A DNA stretch of 64,000 bases from Pigmentiphaga litoralis (GTDB lineage Bacteria > Pseudomonadota > Gammaproteobacteria > Burkholderiales > Burkholderiaceae_B), in the NCBI RefSeq assembly GCF_014651835.1, contig NZ_BMXQ01000003.1, forward strand, positions 124,001 through 188,000, in the 5' to 3' direction. Below, piece by piece: positions 7,390 through 16,317 of this stretch. Under the pieces are notes generated by a model. The model made no database searches, was not told the DNA's origin, and worked only from the letters and a program-made list of their open reading frames with translations. The position numbers and the translations under genes are program-made. The first letter of the stretch is position 1. Every line of letters starts with the position of its first letter.

Positions 7390-9603
7390 TCAGGCATCGC
7401 GCCCGGTCTCTGGCCGCAGCCACTTCTGGAACAGCCGCGTCGGCATGGCGGGCGTGATCCACCACTTGCGCTGGATGTTGTCCCACTGCGCGCCGAGCTG
7501 CTTGGCGGCGTCTTTCTCATCGTAGGGCACGTCCAGATAGACTCGTGCGGCAAGTTGCGGTGGCACCGCGGGTGCGCGGGGCGTGGCCGCCGCAGCGGGC
7601 GGGGGCGGCGCTGCCCGCATCGGCGCGGCATGGGCTGCCGCTGTCCTGGCCGCCCGCACTGCCGACGCCGGCCGAGCTTCCAGCCGCATGGCCTGGACGT
7701 ACGGATGGGCTTCGCCCGCCGGTGTGAACAGCGTCAAGCTATCACTGGCTCGGGTGATCGCCACATAAAACAGCCGCCGTTCTTCACCCGGCTCGGCGCG
7801 GGCATCGGGAAACTCGCCGCGCGCCAGCCAGGGCAGCAGCACATGCTTCCATTCCTTGCCCTTGGCATCGCGCACGGTCGACAGGGTCAGTCGCTGGGCA
7901 TGTTTCTTCAACGCGCCCGACCGGGCCTGCGCCTTGTCCAGGGACGCCAGGAACTGACCGGCATCCAGCCCCGTGCGCGCCGCGTAGGCAATGAAGCCGG
8001 CGATGGACCGGCTGACGGCATCGGCCTGGTGTTGATGCACGAACAGCCGGCGCGTGGTGTCGGCAATGTTCAGGTGCGTCGCGGCGTGTGCCAGCAGGCG
8101 CCCCGCGTTCCAGTTGCCGCGCTCGGCAATCAGCGCATCGCACACGGCGGCGAACCGTTCGCGCCAGCGCCGCGTCACGGCATCGGGCGCGTACTCGCCA
8201 TCGTCACTGCGCGTCAGCTGACCGCGATGAAAGTCGCGCAAGGTATCGGGCTGGCGGGCAATGGTGCGCTCGGCGTCGGTCCACTCGGCTTCCGAATAGC
8301 GCAGGCCGGCAAACATGCCCAGCGCCCGCAACACGCCGCGGACCTCGGCTGGCGCTGTCACCGGTGCGATCGTCCCCTGCACGATGTGCAGGATGCCGCG
8401 CAGCATCATGACTTCGACGCGGTGAAAGTAGCTGGAAAAACCCTCGGTCTGATACGGCACGCCATGTTCGATCAGCGTGTTTTCCAGTTCGATGCTCTGG
8501 TGGTGATCGCGCAGCAGCACCGCGCAATCGTTCCAGCGCGCGTCGGCCGACGCCTGGTTCAACTGCATCAGTGCATCCAGAGCTTTCATTGCGCCGTCGC
8601 CGTCGGCCTGCGCGTCATACGTCGTCACCCGCACGTCGGTGTCGGTGGCACGGGACGAGGTGAAAGGCTGGCCGGTCAGCGCGGCCGCGCCCGCGCTCAG
8701 CGTGGCGCCGCAGCGGAATGATGCGGTCAATGGCAGCCGCTCGGTGCCGGGGAACCGCGCCAGGAAGCCTTCTCCCATGTAGCGCGGATCGGCGCCATTC
8801 CAGGTGTGAATGACCTGCTCGCGGTCGCCCGCCGCAATGATGCGGGTGCCCGGGGTCGTCAGGTGCGCCAGCAGATCGACGTGGCCCGCGTTCGCATCGT
8901 GCCACTCGTCGGCCACGATCAGGGCGTGGCGGGGCAGTTCGGGGGATCCTGTCTCCACCGCCAGGATCCCCAGCGCGTCATACACCAGGTCCTGTTCGCT
9001 CTGGAATGCAAAGCTGCCGTAGTCCATGCAACGCGTGCGCTCGTAGTGACGGCAGATGGCGACCAGCCCGCGCGGCAGGTCCAGGCTTTCGGCGATCTCA
9101 TTGTCGGGCTCGTCCTCGAAGCGCCGCATGGCCAGCGTGCCCTTCATGCGCGACATCTGGTTCAGCAGGATTTCGGCGTGCAGATTGCTCAGGTCGTAGC
9201 TGTAGTCGGGGTCGGCGTCCGGCGCTTCGGACGCGAGTTCAATCGCTTCGAACAGATAGGGGCGGACGGCTTCGGCCGATTCCAGGTACACCGAGGCCCC
9301 GTCGATGGCGCCGGTTTCCTGCCAATGATCCAGCAGGCTCTTTGCGTACGCGGGGTAGGTGGCGACCTGGACCTGCCGCGATGCGCTGGCCTGGGCAAGC
9401 CGCTGGCGAAACACCTGCTCGGCAGCGGGCGTGAACACCAGCACCAGAATGTCGCGCGCCGGCATGCCCTGGCGTTCACGATGGGCAACGCAGTGGGCGA
9501 GGGTGGTGGTCTTGCCCGAACCCGCCACGGCGCCGATCAGCAGGGCGCGTCCGGGGTGGCCGATGATCTGGCGTTGTTCGGGGGTCAGCAAAAGAGAGGC
9601 CAT
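7390..9603 (-). CDS. UvrD/Rep-like SF1A DNA helicase with C-terminal DUF5710 domain
   Basis: A 737-residue superfamily 1 helicase. Motif I is GAVAGSGKTTT with Lys31; motif II reads ADEWHD (canonical DExxD/H); motif III is GDREQVIHTWNGAD; motif IV includes TASFRCG; motif V/VI are STVRDAKGKEWKHV and EERRLFYVAITRA. Residues about 645-680 are an Ala/Pro linker, and the last 55 residues (YLDVPYDEKDAAKQLGAQWD and WWITP) match DUF5710, a small module often found fused to DNA-processing enzymes. It should unwind or translocate on single-stranded DNA; the partner and repair role are unknown. This is not the standard UvrD, which lacks DUF5710. Confidence 0.88.
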   Translation of the reverse strand: MASLLLTPEQRQIIGHPGRALLIGAVAGSGKTTTLAHCVAHRERQGMPARDILVLVFTPAAEQVFRQRLAQASASRQVQVATYPAYAKSLLDHWQETGAIDGASVYLESAEAVRPYLFEAIELASEAPDADPDYSYDLSNLHAEILLNQMSRMKGTLAMRRFEDEPDNEIAESLDLPRGLVAICRHYERTRCMDYGSFAFQSEQDLVYDALGILAVETGSPELPRHALIVADEWHDANAGHVDLLAHLTTPGTRIIAAGDREQVIHTWNGADPRYMGEGFLARFPGTERLPLTASFRCGATLSAGAAALTGQPFTSSRATDTDVRVTTYDAQADGDGAMKALDALMQLNQASADARWNDCAVLLRDHHQSIELENTLIEHGVPYQTEGFSSYFHRVEVMMLRGILHIVQGTIAPVTAPAEVRGVLRALGMFAGLRYSEAEWTDAERTIARQPDTLRDFHRGQLTRSDDGEYAPDAVTRRWRERFAAVCDALIAERGNWNAGRLLAHAATHLNIADTTRRLFVHQHQADAVSRSIAGFIAYAARTGLDAGQFLASLDKAQARSGALKKHAQRLTLSTVRDAKGKEWKHVLLPWLARGEFPDARAEPGEERRLFYVAITRASDSLTLFTPAGEAHPYVQAMRLEARPASAVRAARTAAAHAAPMRAAPPPPAAAATPRAPAVPPQLAARVYLDVPYDEKDAAKQLGAQWDNIQRKWWITPAMPTRLFQKWLRPETGRDA

Positions 9604-9654
9604 GCGCAGAAGTGTAATTCAGCCCCGGCGCAGGCGGCCCGGCGGTCGAGGCTC

Positions 9655-10125
9655 TCAGTCGGGCATCGGCAGGTCGTTGAAGTGCTTGAATTCCTGCAGC
9701 GAAAACGATGTCTGGACCTGCTTGACGCTGGGCAACCCGTGCAGTTTCTGCTGCAGCAATTCAGAATACGCATCCAGGTCTTTGGCCACGACCATCAGCA
9801 GGAAATCGGACGGGCCCGATACCCCATGAAACATCACGACTTCTGGGATCGCCTGGACGGCCTCGACAAATTGTGCCGAACACGCATCGTTCTGGAAGTC
9901 GATGCTGATGCTGACGAAGGCCACCACGCCATAGCCCAATGCGCGCCGGTTCAGGCGCGCGTGGTAACCGGCGATCAGGCCTGACGTTTCCATCTGGCGG
10001 ATCCGTCGCCAGCAGGGCGACTGCGACAAGCCGGTCATTTGCGCCAGTTCCCCTGTGGTCAGCCGGGCATTCTGTTGAAGCGCGACCAGCAATTGCCGGT
10101 CGACGTCGTCGGTGGGTACTCGCAT
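9655..10125 (-). CDS. Lrp/AsnC-family transcriptional regulator
   Basis: A 156-residue one-component regulator with an N-terminal winged helix-turn-helix (DDVDRQLLVALQQNARLTTG then LAQMTGLSQSPCWRRIRQME, about residues 5-50) and a C-terminal RAM ligand-binding domain. ATG 10125 is chosen because GGAG stands 6 bases upstream; ATG 10131 and longer readings are less likely. It is divergent from a Bug receptor, an arylformamidase-like hydrolase and an FAD oxidase. Lrp-type KynR controls kynurenine genes in Pseudomonas, so regulation of the divergent genes by an amino acid or derivative is plausible but is inference. Confidence 0.9.
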   Translation of the reverse strand: MRVPTDDVDRQLLVALQQNARLTTGELAQMTGLSQSPCWRRIRQMETSGLIAGYHARLNRRALGYGVVAFVSISIDFQNDACSAQFVEAVQAIPEVVMFHGVSGPSDFLLMVVAKDLDAYSELLQQKLHGLPSVKQVQTSFSLQEFKHFNDLPMPD

Positions 10126-10319
10126 AGTCATCTCCGTCTGTCCGCGCCGTTTGAATAACTTATCCAATCAAGTGTAGCTTGCGGGTGCGATTGCGCAAAA
10201 TAAGCGGATTCGTTGAATAGTGCAGATGGGTCATGCTACGATCCAGCGACGCCCGGCCAGGCCGCTCGCCTGCCGCTTTCTCCTGGCGTCGCCCCTTTTC
10301 CAGGAACGACGAGGTCACC

Positions 10320-11303
10320 ATGAAGTTGAAGAATGCTGTCAAGACATTGACCTGTGGCGCCGCGGCGCTGGCGCTGCTGACCGCCGCGTCTGTCACGTTC
10401 GCGCAGTCGGCGCCGATCCGTATCCTCGTCGGTTTTCCGCCGGGCGGCAGCACCGACGTGATCGCGCGTCACCTGGCCGTCGGCATGCAGCATGAATTGA
10501 ATCGCACCGTGGTGGTCGAAAACCGTGCCGGCGCGGGCGGCCAGATCGCCGCGCAGGCGCTCAAAGGTTCGCGTCCCGATGGCCAGACCCTGTTTTTGTC
10601 GAACAGCCATACCGTGTCGATGATCCCGCTGACGCTGCTCAATCCAGGCTTCGAAATCAAGGACTTCACACCGGTCGGACTGGTTGCGGTCAATCCCGAC
10701 GTGTTTGCCATCAACCCCGCCGTGGTGGGCTCGCCGACCGCGGGCCTGCGCGAATTCGCAAGCTGGGCCAAGGCCAATCCGGGCAAGGGCAACGTAGGCG
10801 TACCGGCCCCTGCCAGCGCGCCTGACTTTGCCGTGGGTGTCATTGCCAATGCCCTGGGTACTGACCTGAAGTCGGTGCCCTACCGCGGCGACGGCCCCGT
10901 CGCCCAGGACCTGGTCGCCGGCCAGATCGCAGCTGGCATCGGTTCGGTCGGCGCCATGCTCCAGTTCGCCAAGGCAGGCAAAGTCCACATTGCGGCTGTC
11001 AATGGCACGCAGCGCCTCGCCCTGCTGCCCGACGTCCCGACCTACGCCGAGCAGGGCGTGACGGGCTATGAAGAAGTCATCTTCACAGCCATGTTCGCGC
11101 CGGCTGGCACGCCCGCCGAGACCGTGCAGGCCTACAACGCCGCCATCACCAAGATCGTCAAGTCGCCCGACTTCATTGAAAAGCTGAGCGCGCTCGGCAT
11201 CTCGGCTCAGGCCAGCACGTCGGCCGAGCTGGGTGACCGCGTCGCCCGGACCAATCGCGCGTGGTCCACCATGGTCAAGAACGCCGGCTACAAACCGATG
11301 TGA
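10320..11303 (+). CDS. Tripartite tricarboxylate transporter (Bug/TctC) periplasmic receptor
   Basis: A 327-residue periplasmic solute-binding protein. The signal peptide runs to about residue 28 (AASVTFAQ). The Bug fold signatures are IRILVGFPPGGSTDVIARHL and VVVENRAGAGGQIAAQAL. ATG 10320 follows GAGG by 5 bases. No TctA/TctB membrane genes are near, as is usual for Bug genes in Alcaligenaceae, which outnumber the permeases. The stop codon overlaps the next start (TGATG), so the receptor and the hydrolase are probably translated together and the ligand may be the hydrolase substrate or a related acid. Confidence 0.93.
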   Translation: MKLKNAVKTLTCGAAALALLTAASVTFAQSAPIRILVGFPPGGSTDVIARHLAVGMQHELNRTVVVENRAGAGGQIAAQALKGSRPDGQTLFLSNSHTVSMIPLTLLNPGFEIKDFTPVGLVAVNPDVFAINPAVVGSPTAGLREFASWAKANPGKGNVGVPAPASAPDFAVGVIANALGTDLKSVPYRGDGPVAQDLVAGQIAAGIGSVGAMLQFAKAGKVHIAAVNGTQRLALLPDVPTYAEQGVTGYEEVIFTAMFAPAGTPAETVQAYNAAITKIVKSPDFIEKLSALGISAQASTSAELGDRVARTNRAWSTMVKNAGYKPM

Positions 11304-12199
11304 TGGGTTGGATGACCGTGCCGCTGAATGACGCCGAGCGCGAAAGCGAGTACTCGCCCAGTTCGTGCATTGGCGGCAACTACGCGCCGTTCCTGCAGGC
11401 GTATGCCGACCTGAGCGCCCAGGCGCTCGGCCGGCATGCCGTGCGGCGCGATCTGGCCTACGGCGTCGATGCGGCGCAGCGGCTGGACCTCTTCCTGCCC
11501 GCGCACGACGATGGCGCCGTGGCCGCCGCCGCCGCCCGTCCGGCCCTGCTCGTGTTCATCCACGGCGGGTACTGGCAGGAACTGTCCAAGGATCAGTCCT
11601 TGTTTGCTGCGCCGGGCGCCCTGGCGGCGGGGGCGGCGTTTGCCGCGCTGGACTACACGCTGGCGCCGCACGCCACCGTGCATGACATGGTCATCGAATG
11701 CCGCACGGCGCTGCGCTGGCTGCATGCGCACGCCGACGAATTCGGCTACGACGCGTCGCGTATCGTCGTGGCCGGCAGTTCGGCCGGCGCGCATCTGGCC
11801 GCAATGACGGGTCTGCGGTCCTGGGCCGACGACGCCGACTTGCCGGCGGGTGTCCCGTCGGCGGCGCTGCTGGTGTCGGGGGTGTATGACCTGGCGCCGC
11901 TGATCGGTACCTCGATCAACGATGCGTTGTCGCTCAGCCCGTCCGATATCCCGGCCATCAGCCCGCTGCACTTGTCTGCGCACGGCGCGCCGCCGGCCGT
12001 TGTCTGCTGGGGCGAGGTCGAGACCCGCGAATTCAAGCGTCAAAGCCAGGCGTATGCTGACGTGCTGGCAGCCGCCGGGTCCTTGACGAACCGCTTCGAG
12101 ATTCCGGACCGCAATCATTTCGATGTCATCATCGACCTGACCACGCCCGGCACCTTGCTGGGGGATGCTTGCCTGTCCTGGTTGCGCGCGCCCCGCTGA
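11303..12199 (+). CDS. Alpha/beta hydrolase, arylformamidase-like
   Basis: A 298-residue esterase/amidase of the kynurenine formamidase-like alpha/beta hydrolase group. It has the oxyanion motif HGGYW near residue 88, the nucleophile motif GSSAG near residue 156, and a C-terminal acid/His pair (PDRNHFDVI). It is translationally coupled to the Bug receptor. The position next to a divergent Lrp-type regulator recalls kynurenine pathway loci, but canonical bacterial KynB belongs to a different, metal-dependent fold, so formamidase activity is only a suggestion. An ATG at 11312 is an alternative start. Confidence 0.82.
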   Translation: MGWMTVPLNDAERESEYSPSSCIGGNYAPFLQAYADLSAQALGRHAVRRDLAYGVDAAQRLDLFLPAHDDGAVAAAAARPALLVFIHGGYWQELSKDQSLFAAPGALAAGAAFAALDYTLAPHATVHDMVIECRTALRWLHAHADEFGYDASRIVVAGSSAGAHLAAMTGLRSWADDADLPAGVPSAALLVSGVYDLAPLIGTSINDALSLSPSDIPAISPLHLSAHGAPPAVVCWGEVETREFKRQSQAYADVLAAAGSLTNRFEIPDRNHFDVIIDLTTPGTLLGDACLSWLRAPR

Positions 12200-12275
12200 C
12201 GGCATGTGCGCCTACGCGCGCGCGGCCCAGTGCCGTCCCCGGACGGCGCTTTCCTTTGTGTTTGACGGATTTCCC

Positions 12276-13655
12276 ATGAAAGAACAGTTGATCGAAGACC
12301 TGCGCGCCCTGTTGGGTGACGAGGCCGTCCTGACCGGAGACGCGGTGACCGGCCGCAGCGCGGGCGCCTTTCGGCCCGACGCGCTGACCGCCTATGCGCT
12401 GGTGCGCCCCAAGACCACCGTTGAGGTCGCCGAGGTCATGAAGCGGTGCGCGGCCGTCGGCCAGGCCGTGGTGACCCACGGTGGACTGACGGGACTCGTG
12501 CGCGGCGCCGATGCGTCGCCCGATGAATTGATCCTGTCGATGGAACGCATGACCCGCATCGAGGGGATCGACGTGGCCGGCCGCACCATGACGGTCGAAG
12601 CCGGGGTGACCCTGCAGCAGATCCAGGAAGCGGCCGCCGCCGTGGACCTGTACTACGGCGTGGACTACGGCGCGCGCGGCACGGCAACCATCGGCGGCGG
12701 CATTGCCACCAATGCGGGCGGCAACCGCGTGATCCGCTTCGGCATGACGCGCGCCTCGGTGCTGGGCCTGGAAGCCGTGCTGGCCGATGGCCGCGTGATC
12801 TCGTCGATGAACACCATGATGAAGAACAACTCGGGCTACGACCTGAAGCAGTTGTTCATCGGCAGCGAAGGCACCCTGGGCGTCGTGACGCGCGCGGTGA
12901 TCCGTCTGCATGAAATGCCAGCCAGCCAGTGCACGGCGCTGGTGGCGGCCACCGACTTCGACGCCGTGGTGCGGCTGCTCAAGCACATGGACCGCAAGCT
13001 GGGCGGGCAACTGGCCGCCTTCGAACTGATGTGGCAGGCCTACTTCGATCTGGTCTCCACGCCGCCCGCCCAGGGCCGGTCGCCCTTTGCCGAACGCTAT
13101 CCGTTCTATGTGCTGCTCGAATCGCTGGGCGCCGATCAGGAAGCCGACAGCGTGCGCTTCATGCAGGCGCTGGAAGACGCCATGGCCGACGGACTGATCG
13201 TCGACGCCACGGTGGCCCAGTCGCTGGACCAGCGCGACGCGCTCTGGCGCATGCGAGACAGCGTCGAAGAGATGTTCAAGTTCGGCAAGTCCTTCAACTA
13301 CGACGTGTCCTTGCCCGTGTCCGAAATGCGGGCCTACGCCGACGGCGTGTCGGCCGCCGCCCAGGCCAACTGGCCGCAAGGCCGCTGCTGGATTTTTGGC
13401 CACATGGGCGACGGCAATCTGCATGTGTCGTTCTCGGTTGGCGACGGGTCGGACGCCACCAAGCACCGGATCGACGAGATCGTGTACGGCCCGTTGGCCG
13501 CCTTCCGTGGCGCCGTGTCGGCTGAACACGGCATCGGCCTCGACAAGCGCGCCTGGCTGGGCGTGTCGCGCACCGACGAAGAACTGGCGCTGATGCGGCA
13601 ACTGAAGGACTTCCTGGATCCGCAGGGCCTGCTCAATCCTGGCAAGGTGGTCTGA
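12276..13655 (+). CDS. FAD-linked 2-hydroxyacid oxidase/dehydrogenase (GlcD/DLD-like)
   Basis: A 459-residue flavoprotein of the vanillyl-alcohol oxidase superfamily. The N-terminal FAD-binding domain has VVTHGGLTGLVRGAD, YYGVDYGARGTATIGGGIA and NAGGNRVIRFG; the C-terminal FAD-oxidase domain has HMGDGNLHVSF and SAEHGIGLDKR, including the metal/active-site histidines. It should oxidise a D-2-hydroxy acid, such as D-2-hydroxyglutarate or D-lactate, and pass electrons to the respiratory chain; the exact acid cannot be told. It follows the hydrolase by 76 bases and may share the operon. Confidence 0.88.
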   Translation: MKEQLIEDLRALLGDEAVLTGDAVTGRSAGAFRPDALTAYALVRPKTTVEVAEVMKRCAAVGQAVVTHGGLTGLVRGADASPDELILSMERMTRIEGIDVAGRTMTVEAGVTLQQIQEAAAAVDLYYGVDYGARGTATIGGGIATNAGGNRVIRFGMTRASVLGLEAVLADGRVISSMNTMMKNNSGYDLKQLFIGSEGTLGVVTRAVIRLHEMPASQCTALVAATDFDAVVRLLKHMDRKLGGQLAAFELMWQAYFDLVSTPPAQGRSPFAERYPFYVLLESLGADQEADSVRFMQALEDAMADGLIVDATVAQSLDQRDALWRMRDSVEEMFKFGKSFNYDVSLPVSEMRAYADGVSAAAQANWPQGRCWIFGHMGDGNLHVSFSVGDGSDATKHRIDEIVYGPLAAFRGAVSAEHGIGLDKRAWLGVSRTDEELALMRQLKDFLDPQGLLNPGKVV

Positions 13656-13703
13656 AGGGCATCCGGGGCAGGGCGATTTTGTCCTGCCGGCACTTGCGGT
13701 TGG

Positions 13704-13723
13704 TACTGTATGGATATACAGTT
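13704..13723 (+). promoter_or_regulatory. LexA-type SOS box
   Basis: The 16-mer CTGTATGGATATACAG (13706-13721) fits the SOS consensus CTG-N10-CAG with the right AT-rich core, flanked by TA and TT as in strong LexA sites. It ends 7 bases before the ATG of the radical SAM gene. As I recall, the Pseudomonas homologue PA0069 is also in the LexA regulon. Confidence 0.85.
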
Positions 13724-13728
13724 CTTCC

Positions 13729-15111
13729 ATGGACGACGCCCCCTTTTCCCCTGCTGATGCTTTCCCGCCCGATGTGGCCGAAGAACCTGCCTGGCAGCCG
13801 CTTCGGCCCCTGCCGTTCAAGGGGCGGGGCGCGGTCAGGAACGTGGAGCATCGTTTTGAAAACGACGCGCGCCAGGCTGCAGACGATGGGTGGGACAGCG
13901 GCTGGAACGGCGGTCGCGCCGACAGCGCCTGGGCCGGGCCGGGTGGCGGGAACACCGGTCGTGCCGATGGGGCAGGGCAGGCGCAGGCGGGCCGGCGAGT
14001 GGGTCCGGCTGCCGTGGCGGCCCGAGGGCCTGGAGCGCATGAAGTGCCTCAAGTGCCCGAAGCGCCTGAAGTGCAGGCTGCCCAGCCGTTTGACGATGCG
14101 CTGCCCCCGCTGCGCACCACCGTTACGGTGGAACGCGCCCGGCAGATCCTTTCGCGCAACGATTCGCCCGACATTCCTTTCGATCGCGCCATCAATCCCT
14201 ACCGGGGCTGCGAGCACGGCTGCGTCTACTGTTTTGCGCGACCTACCCATGCCTATCTTGGGTGGTCGCCGGGCCTGGACTTCGAGACCCGGCTCATCGC
14301 CAAGGAAAACGCGGTGGATGCCCTGCGGCGCGAGTTGTCACGGCCGGGTTATCAGGTCGAGCCCATCAACATTGGCGCGGCCACCGACGCCTACCAGCCC
14401 ATCGAACGGCAGTGGAAGCTGACCCGGGGGCTGCTCGAACTGCTGCTGGAAACACGGCACCCCGTCACGATCGTGACGAAGGGCGCGCTGCTGACGCGCG
14501 ACGTCGACCTTCTGGCTGCGCTGGCCGAGCGCAACCTGGTGGCCGTGTACGTGTCGGTGCCCACGCTGGACCCCGATGTGGCGCGCAAGCTGGAACCGCG
14601 CGCGGCTGCGCCGCATCGGCGGATCGAGGCCGTGCGGACCCTGAGTTCCGTGGGCGTGCCGGTGGGGGTGTCGCTGGCGCCCGTCATTCCCTTCATTACC
14701 GACGACCAGATGGAACATGTGCTGGCCGCCGCCCAGGACGCCGGGGCGCGCACGGCGTTCTACACCATGTTGCGGCTGCCGTGGGAGGTCAAGACGATCT
14801 TCAGCGACTGGCTCGAGGCGCACTTTCCCGACCGGGCGGCGCGGGTGCTGCATCGGATCGAAGACCTGCGCGGCGGCAAGCAGAACGATCCGCGCTTTGG
14901 CACCCGGATGCGCGGCGAAGGCATCTGGGCGGAACTGTATGCGCAGCGTTTCGCGGCCGGCCTGCGCAAGGCCGGCATGGTGCGGGAACGGGTGGAACTG
15001 GATCGGACGGCGTTCGTGGCGCCTGCAAGGGCAGTCAGTGTGCGCGCGACCCGCAAGTCAGGTGTGGTTGGCCCGGCAGGCCCGGCGCCGCAATTGTCCT
15101 TGTTCGCATGA
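13729..15111 (+). CDS. PA0069-family radical SAM protein
   Basis: A 460-residue radical SAM protein related to spore photoproduct lyase-like enzymes. The [4Fe-4S] cluster motif is Cx3Cx2C at Cys161, Cys165 and Cys168 (YRGCEHGCVYC). PA0069-family motifs include KGRGA near residue 30, INPYRGCEHGC, and INIGAATDAYQPIER. Relative to homologues it carries an extra Gly/Ala/Arg-rich segment of about 50 residues (about 60-115). An SOS box lies 7 bases before ATG 13729, leaving no room for a ribosome site, so the mRNA may be leaderless or the real start may be GTG 13774. The SOS link suggests a role in DNA damage, but the reaction is unknown. Confidence 0.9.
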   Translation: MDDAPFSPADAFPPDVAEEPAWQPLRPLPFKGRGAVRNVEHRFENDARQAADDGWDSGWNGGRADSAWAGPGGGNTGRADGAGQAQAGRRVGPAAVAARGPGAHEVPQVPEAPEVQAAQPFDDALPPLRTTVTVERARQILSRNDSPDIPFDRAINPYRGCEHGCVYCFARPTHAYLGWSPGLDFETRLIAKENAVDALRRELSRPGYQVEPINIGAATDAYQPIERQWKLTRGLLELLLETRHPVTIVTKGALLTRDVDLLAALAERNLVAVYVSVPTLDPDVARKLEPRAAAPHRRIEAVRTLSSVGVPVGVSLAPVIPFITDDQMEHVLAAAQDAGARTAFYTMLRLPWEVKTIFSDWLEAHFPDRAARVLHRIEDLRGGKQNDPRFGTRMRGEGIWAELYAQRFAAGLRKAGMVRERVELDRTAFVAPARAVSVRATRKSGVVGPAGPAPQLSLFA

Positions 15112-15230
15112 CAGGCGCGGCTGGCGGCGTTCGCGTCCGCCCGCCGTGCTGCCGACCGGGCAGGCCGAGCCAGCATCGCCTGAAGAGAAGGGCGCCGTGG
15201 GTCAACGCATCGCCCTTTCACGCACGGCGC

Positions 15231-15833
15231 TTAAAAAAAGCGGCCTTCGAACACTGCCTGGAAGAACAGCGCGAGGCCCGTCACCAGAATGCTGCTGCCA
15301 ACCGCCAGCGTGAAAATGGCCACGAGCACGGGCAGCCAGCCGGTGTGGCTGCGCCGCGTCTGGCCGGCGTTGTAGCGGGCATCGAACTTTTCGTCCGGGG
15401 TCAGGCACAGCACCAGCGCGTGGATGAAGCCGCCCACGACCGGGATCAGGAACAGGAAAAAGGCGGGCGAAAAATACCAGAATTCGGCGCGCAAGGCGGT
15501 GCCCACGGTCAGCAGCGAAAATGCGAGCACCAGCCAGGCGCGCGGCAGGCCCAGGTACCAGAGCTGGGCGCCGGTGCACCCAAGCACCGCAGCAAGCAGT
15601 CCGGCCACCGCCTTGTGCCGGAAGTGGCTGGCGGGACGCACGACAGGCGCGCCGCCCGCAGGCACGGCCGGCGAGGGGCCTGCCGAAGAACCGCTGTCCG
15701 CCGCATCGCCTGCCGGGAAACCGGCCGTTGAAGGGCCGGTGTTCTGAACGGTGGCGGCTGCGGCTGCGGAGCCCGCGGTGCCAGGTGGGCGCGACGCAGG
15801 GGTGGTGCTGGGCGAAATGTGGTGGGAATCCAT
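15231..15833 (-). CDS. TM2-like membrane protein with Pro/Ala-rich N-terminus
   Basis: A 200-residue protein whose first 70 residues are low-complexity Pro/Ala/Gly/Ser. From residue 74 a TM2-like segment follows (KAVAGLLAAVLGCTGAQLWY then LGLPRAW), then a helix around FFLFLIPVVGGFIHALVL and a last helix near the C-terminus. Four membrane helices are likely. The function of TM2 proteins in bacteria is unknown. It is divergent from rpsP and convergent with the radical SAM gene; the low-complexity head may be cytoplasmic. Confidence 0.65.
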   Translation of the reverse strand: MDSHHISPSTTPASRPPGTAGSAAAAATVQNTGPSTAGFPAGDAADSGSSAGPSPAVPAGGAPVVRPASHFRHKAVAGLLAAVLGCTGAQLWYLGLPRAWLVLAFSLLTVGTALRAEFWYFSPAFFLFLIPVVGGFIHALVLCLTPDEKFDARYNAGQTRRSHTGWLPVLVAIFTLAVGSSILVTGLALFFQAVFEGRFF

Positions 15834-15875
15834 CGGTGAACACCTTGATTTACAAGGACTTTACCTGATGCCGGC

Positions 15876-15904
15876 TTGCAGGTGGGGTCAGAGCACGCTA
15901 TACT
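15876..15904 (+). promoter_or_regulatory. Sigma70 promoter of the rpsP operon
   Basis: TTGCAG (15876-15881) and TATACT (15899-15904) are separated by 17 bases, close to the sigma70 consensus. The expected start point is about 40 bases before the rpsP ATG. Confidence 0.75.
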
Positions 15905-15949
15905 TTTCGGCTGTTTGCAAGTCAACCCTCTTTTTTAGGATTACCTACC

Positions 15950-16210
15950 ATGGTGGTGATTCGTATGTCGCGCGGCGGTTCCAAGAAGCGCCCATTTTAC
16001 AATCTGGTCGCTACGGATTCGCGCAACCGCCGTGACGGCCGTTTCATCGAACGCGTGGGTTTCTACAACCCGGTCGCTTCGGAAGGCGAAGAAAGCCTGC
16101 GTATCGCGCTTGACCGCGTCGAATACTGGAAGCAGAACGGCGCCCAGCTGTCGCCAGTCGTTGCCCGTCTGGTCAAGGGTTACGGCGAGAAGGTTGCTCC
16201 GGCAGCCTGA
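15950..16210 (+). CDS. rpsP: 30S ribosomal protein S16
   Basis: An 86-residue ribosomal protein beginning [20 protein letters not shown] and containing the S16 motif [14 protein letters not shown]. It binds 16S rRNA early in 30S assembly. It is the first gene of rpsP-rimM-trmD-rplS, the conserved ribosome/tRNA maturation operon. AGGA lies 9-12 bases before the ATG. Between its stop and rimM there is an unusual 254-base spacer holding a 15-bp tandem repeat; in many relatives this spacer is short. Confidence 0.98.
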   Translation: MVVIRMSRGGSKKRPFYNLVATDSRNRRDGRFIERVGFYNPVASEGEESLRIALDRVEYWKQNGAQLSPVVARLVKGYGEKVAPAA

Positions 16211-16212
16211 GT

Positions 16213-16317
16213 TTGAAGGCTTTGGGTCCGAAGGCTTTGGGTTCGAAGGCTTTGGGTTCGAAGGCTCTGGGTTTGAAGACCCCGGGTGTGAAAGCCTCGG
16301 GCGTAAAAGCCCTGGGT
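16213..16317. repeat. 15-bp tandem repeat between rpsP and rimM, seven copies
   Basis: Seven adjacent 15-bp units start two bases after the rpsP stop. The first four are nearly identical (TCGAAGGCTTTGGGT type) and the last three are progressively diverged. An open frame from TTG 16213 to TGA 16440 reads through them as a KALGS-like pentapeptide repeat; other frames are open too. Whether it is translated is unknown. Confidence 0.95.

Noticed and set aside
16213-16317. CRISPR array
   Set aside because: Units are adjacent 15-mers without spacers, and no cas genes are present. The same holds for the other tandem repeats.
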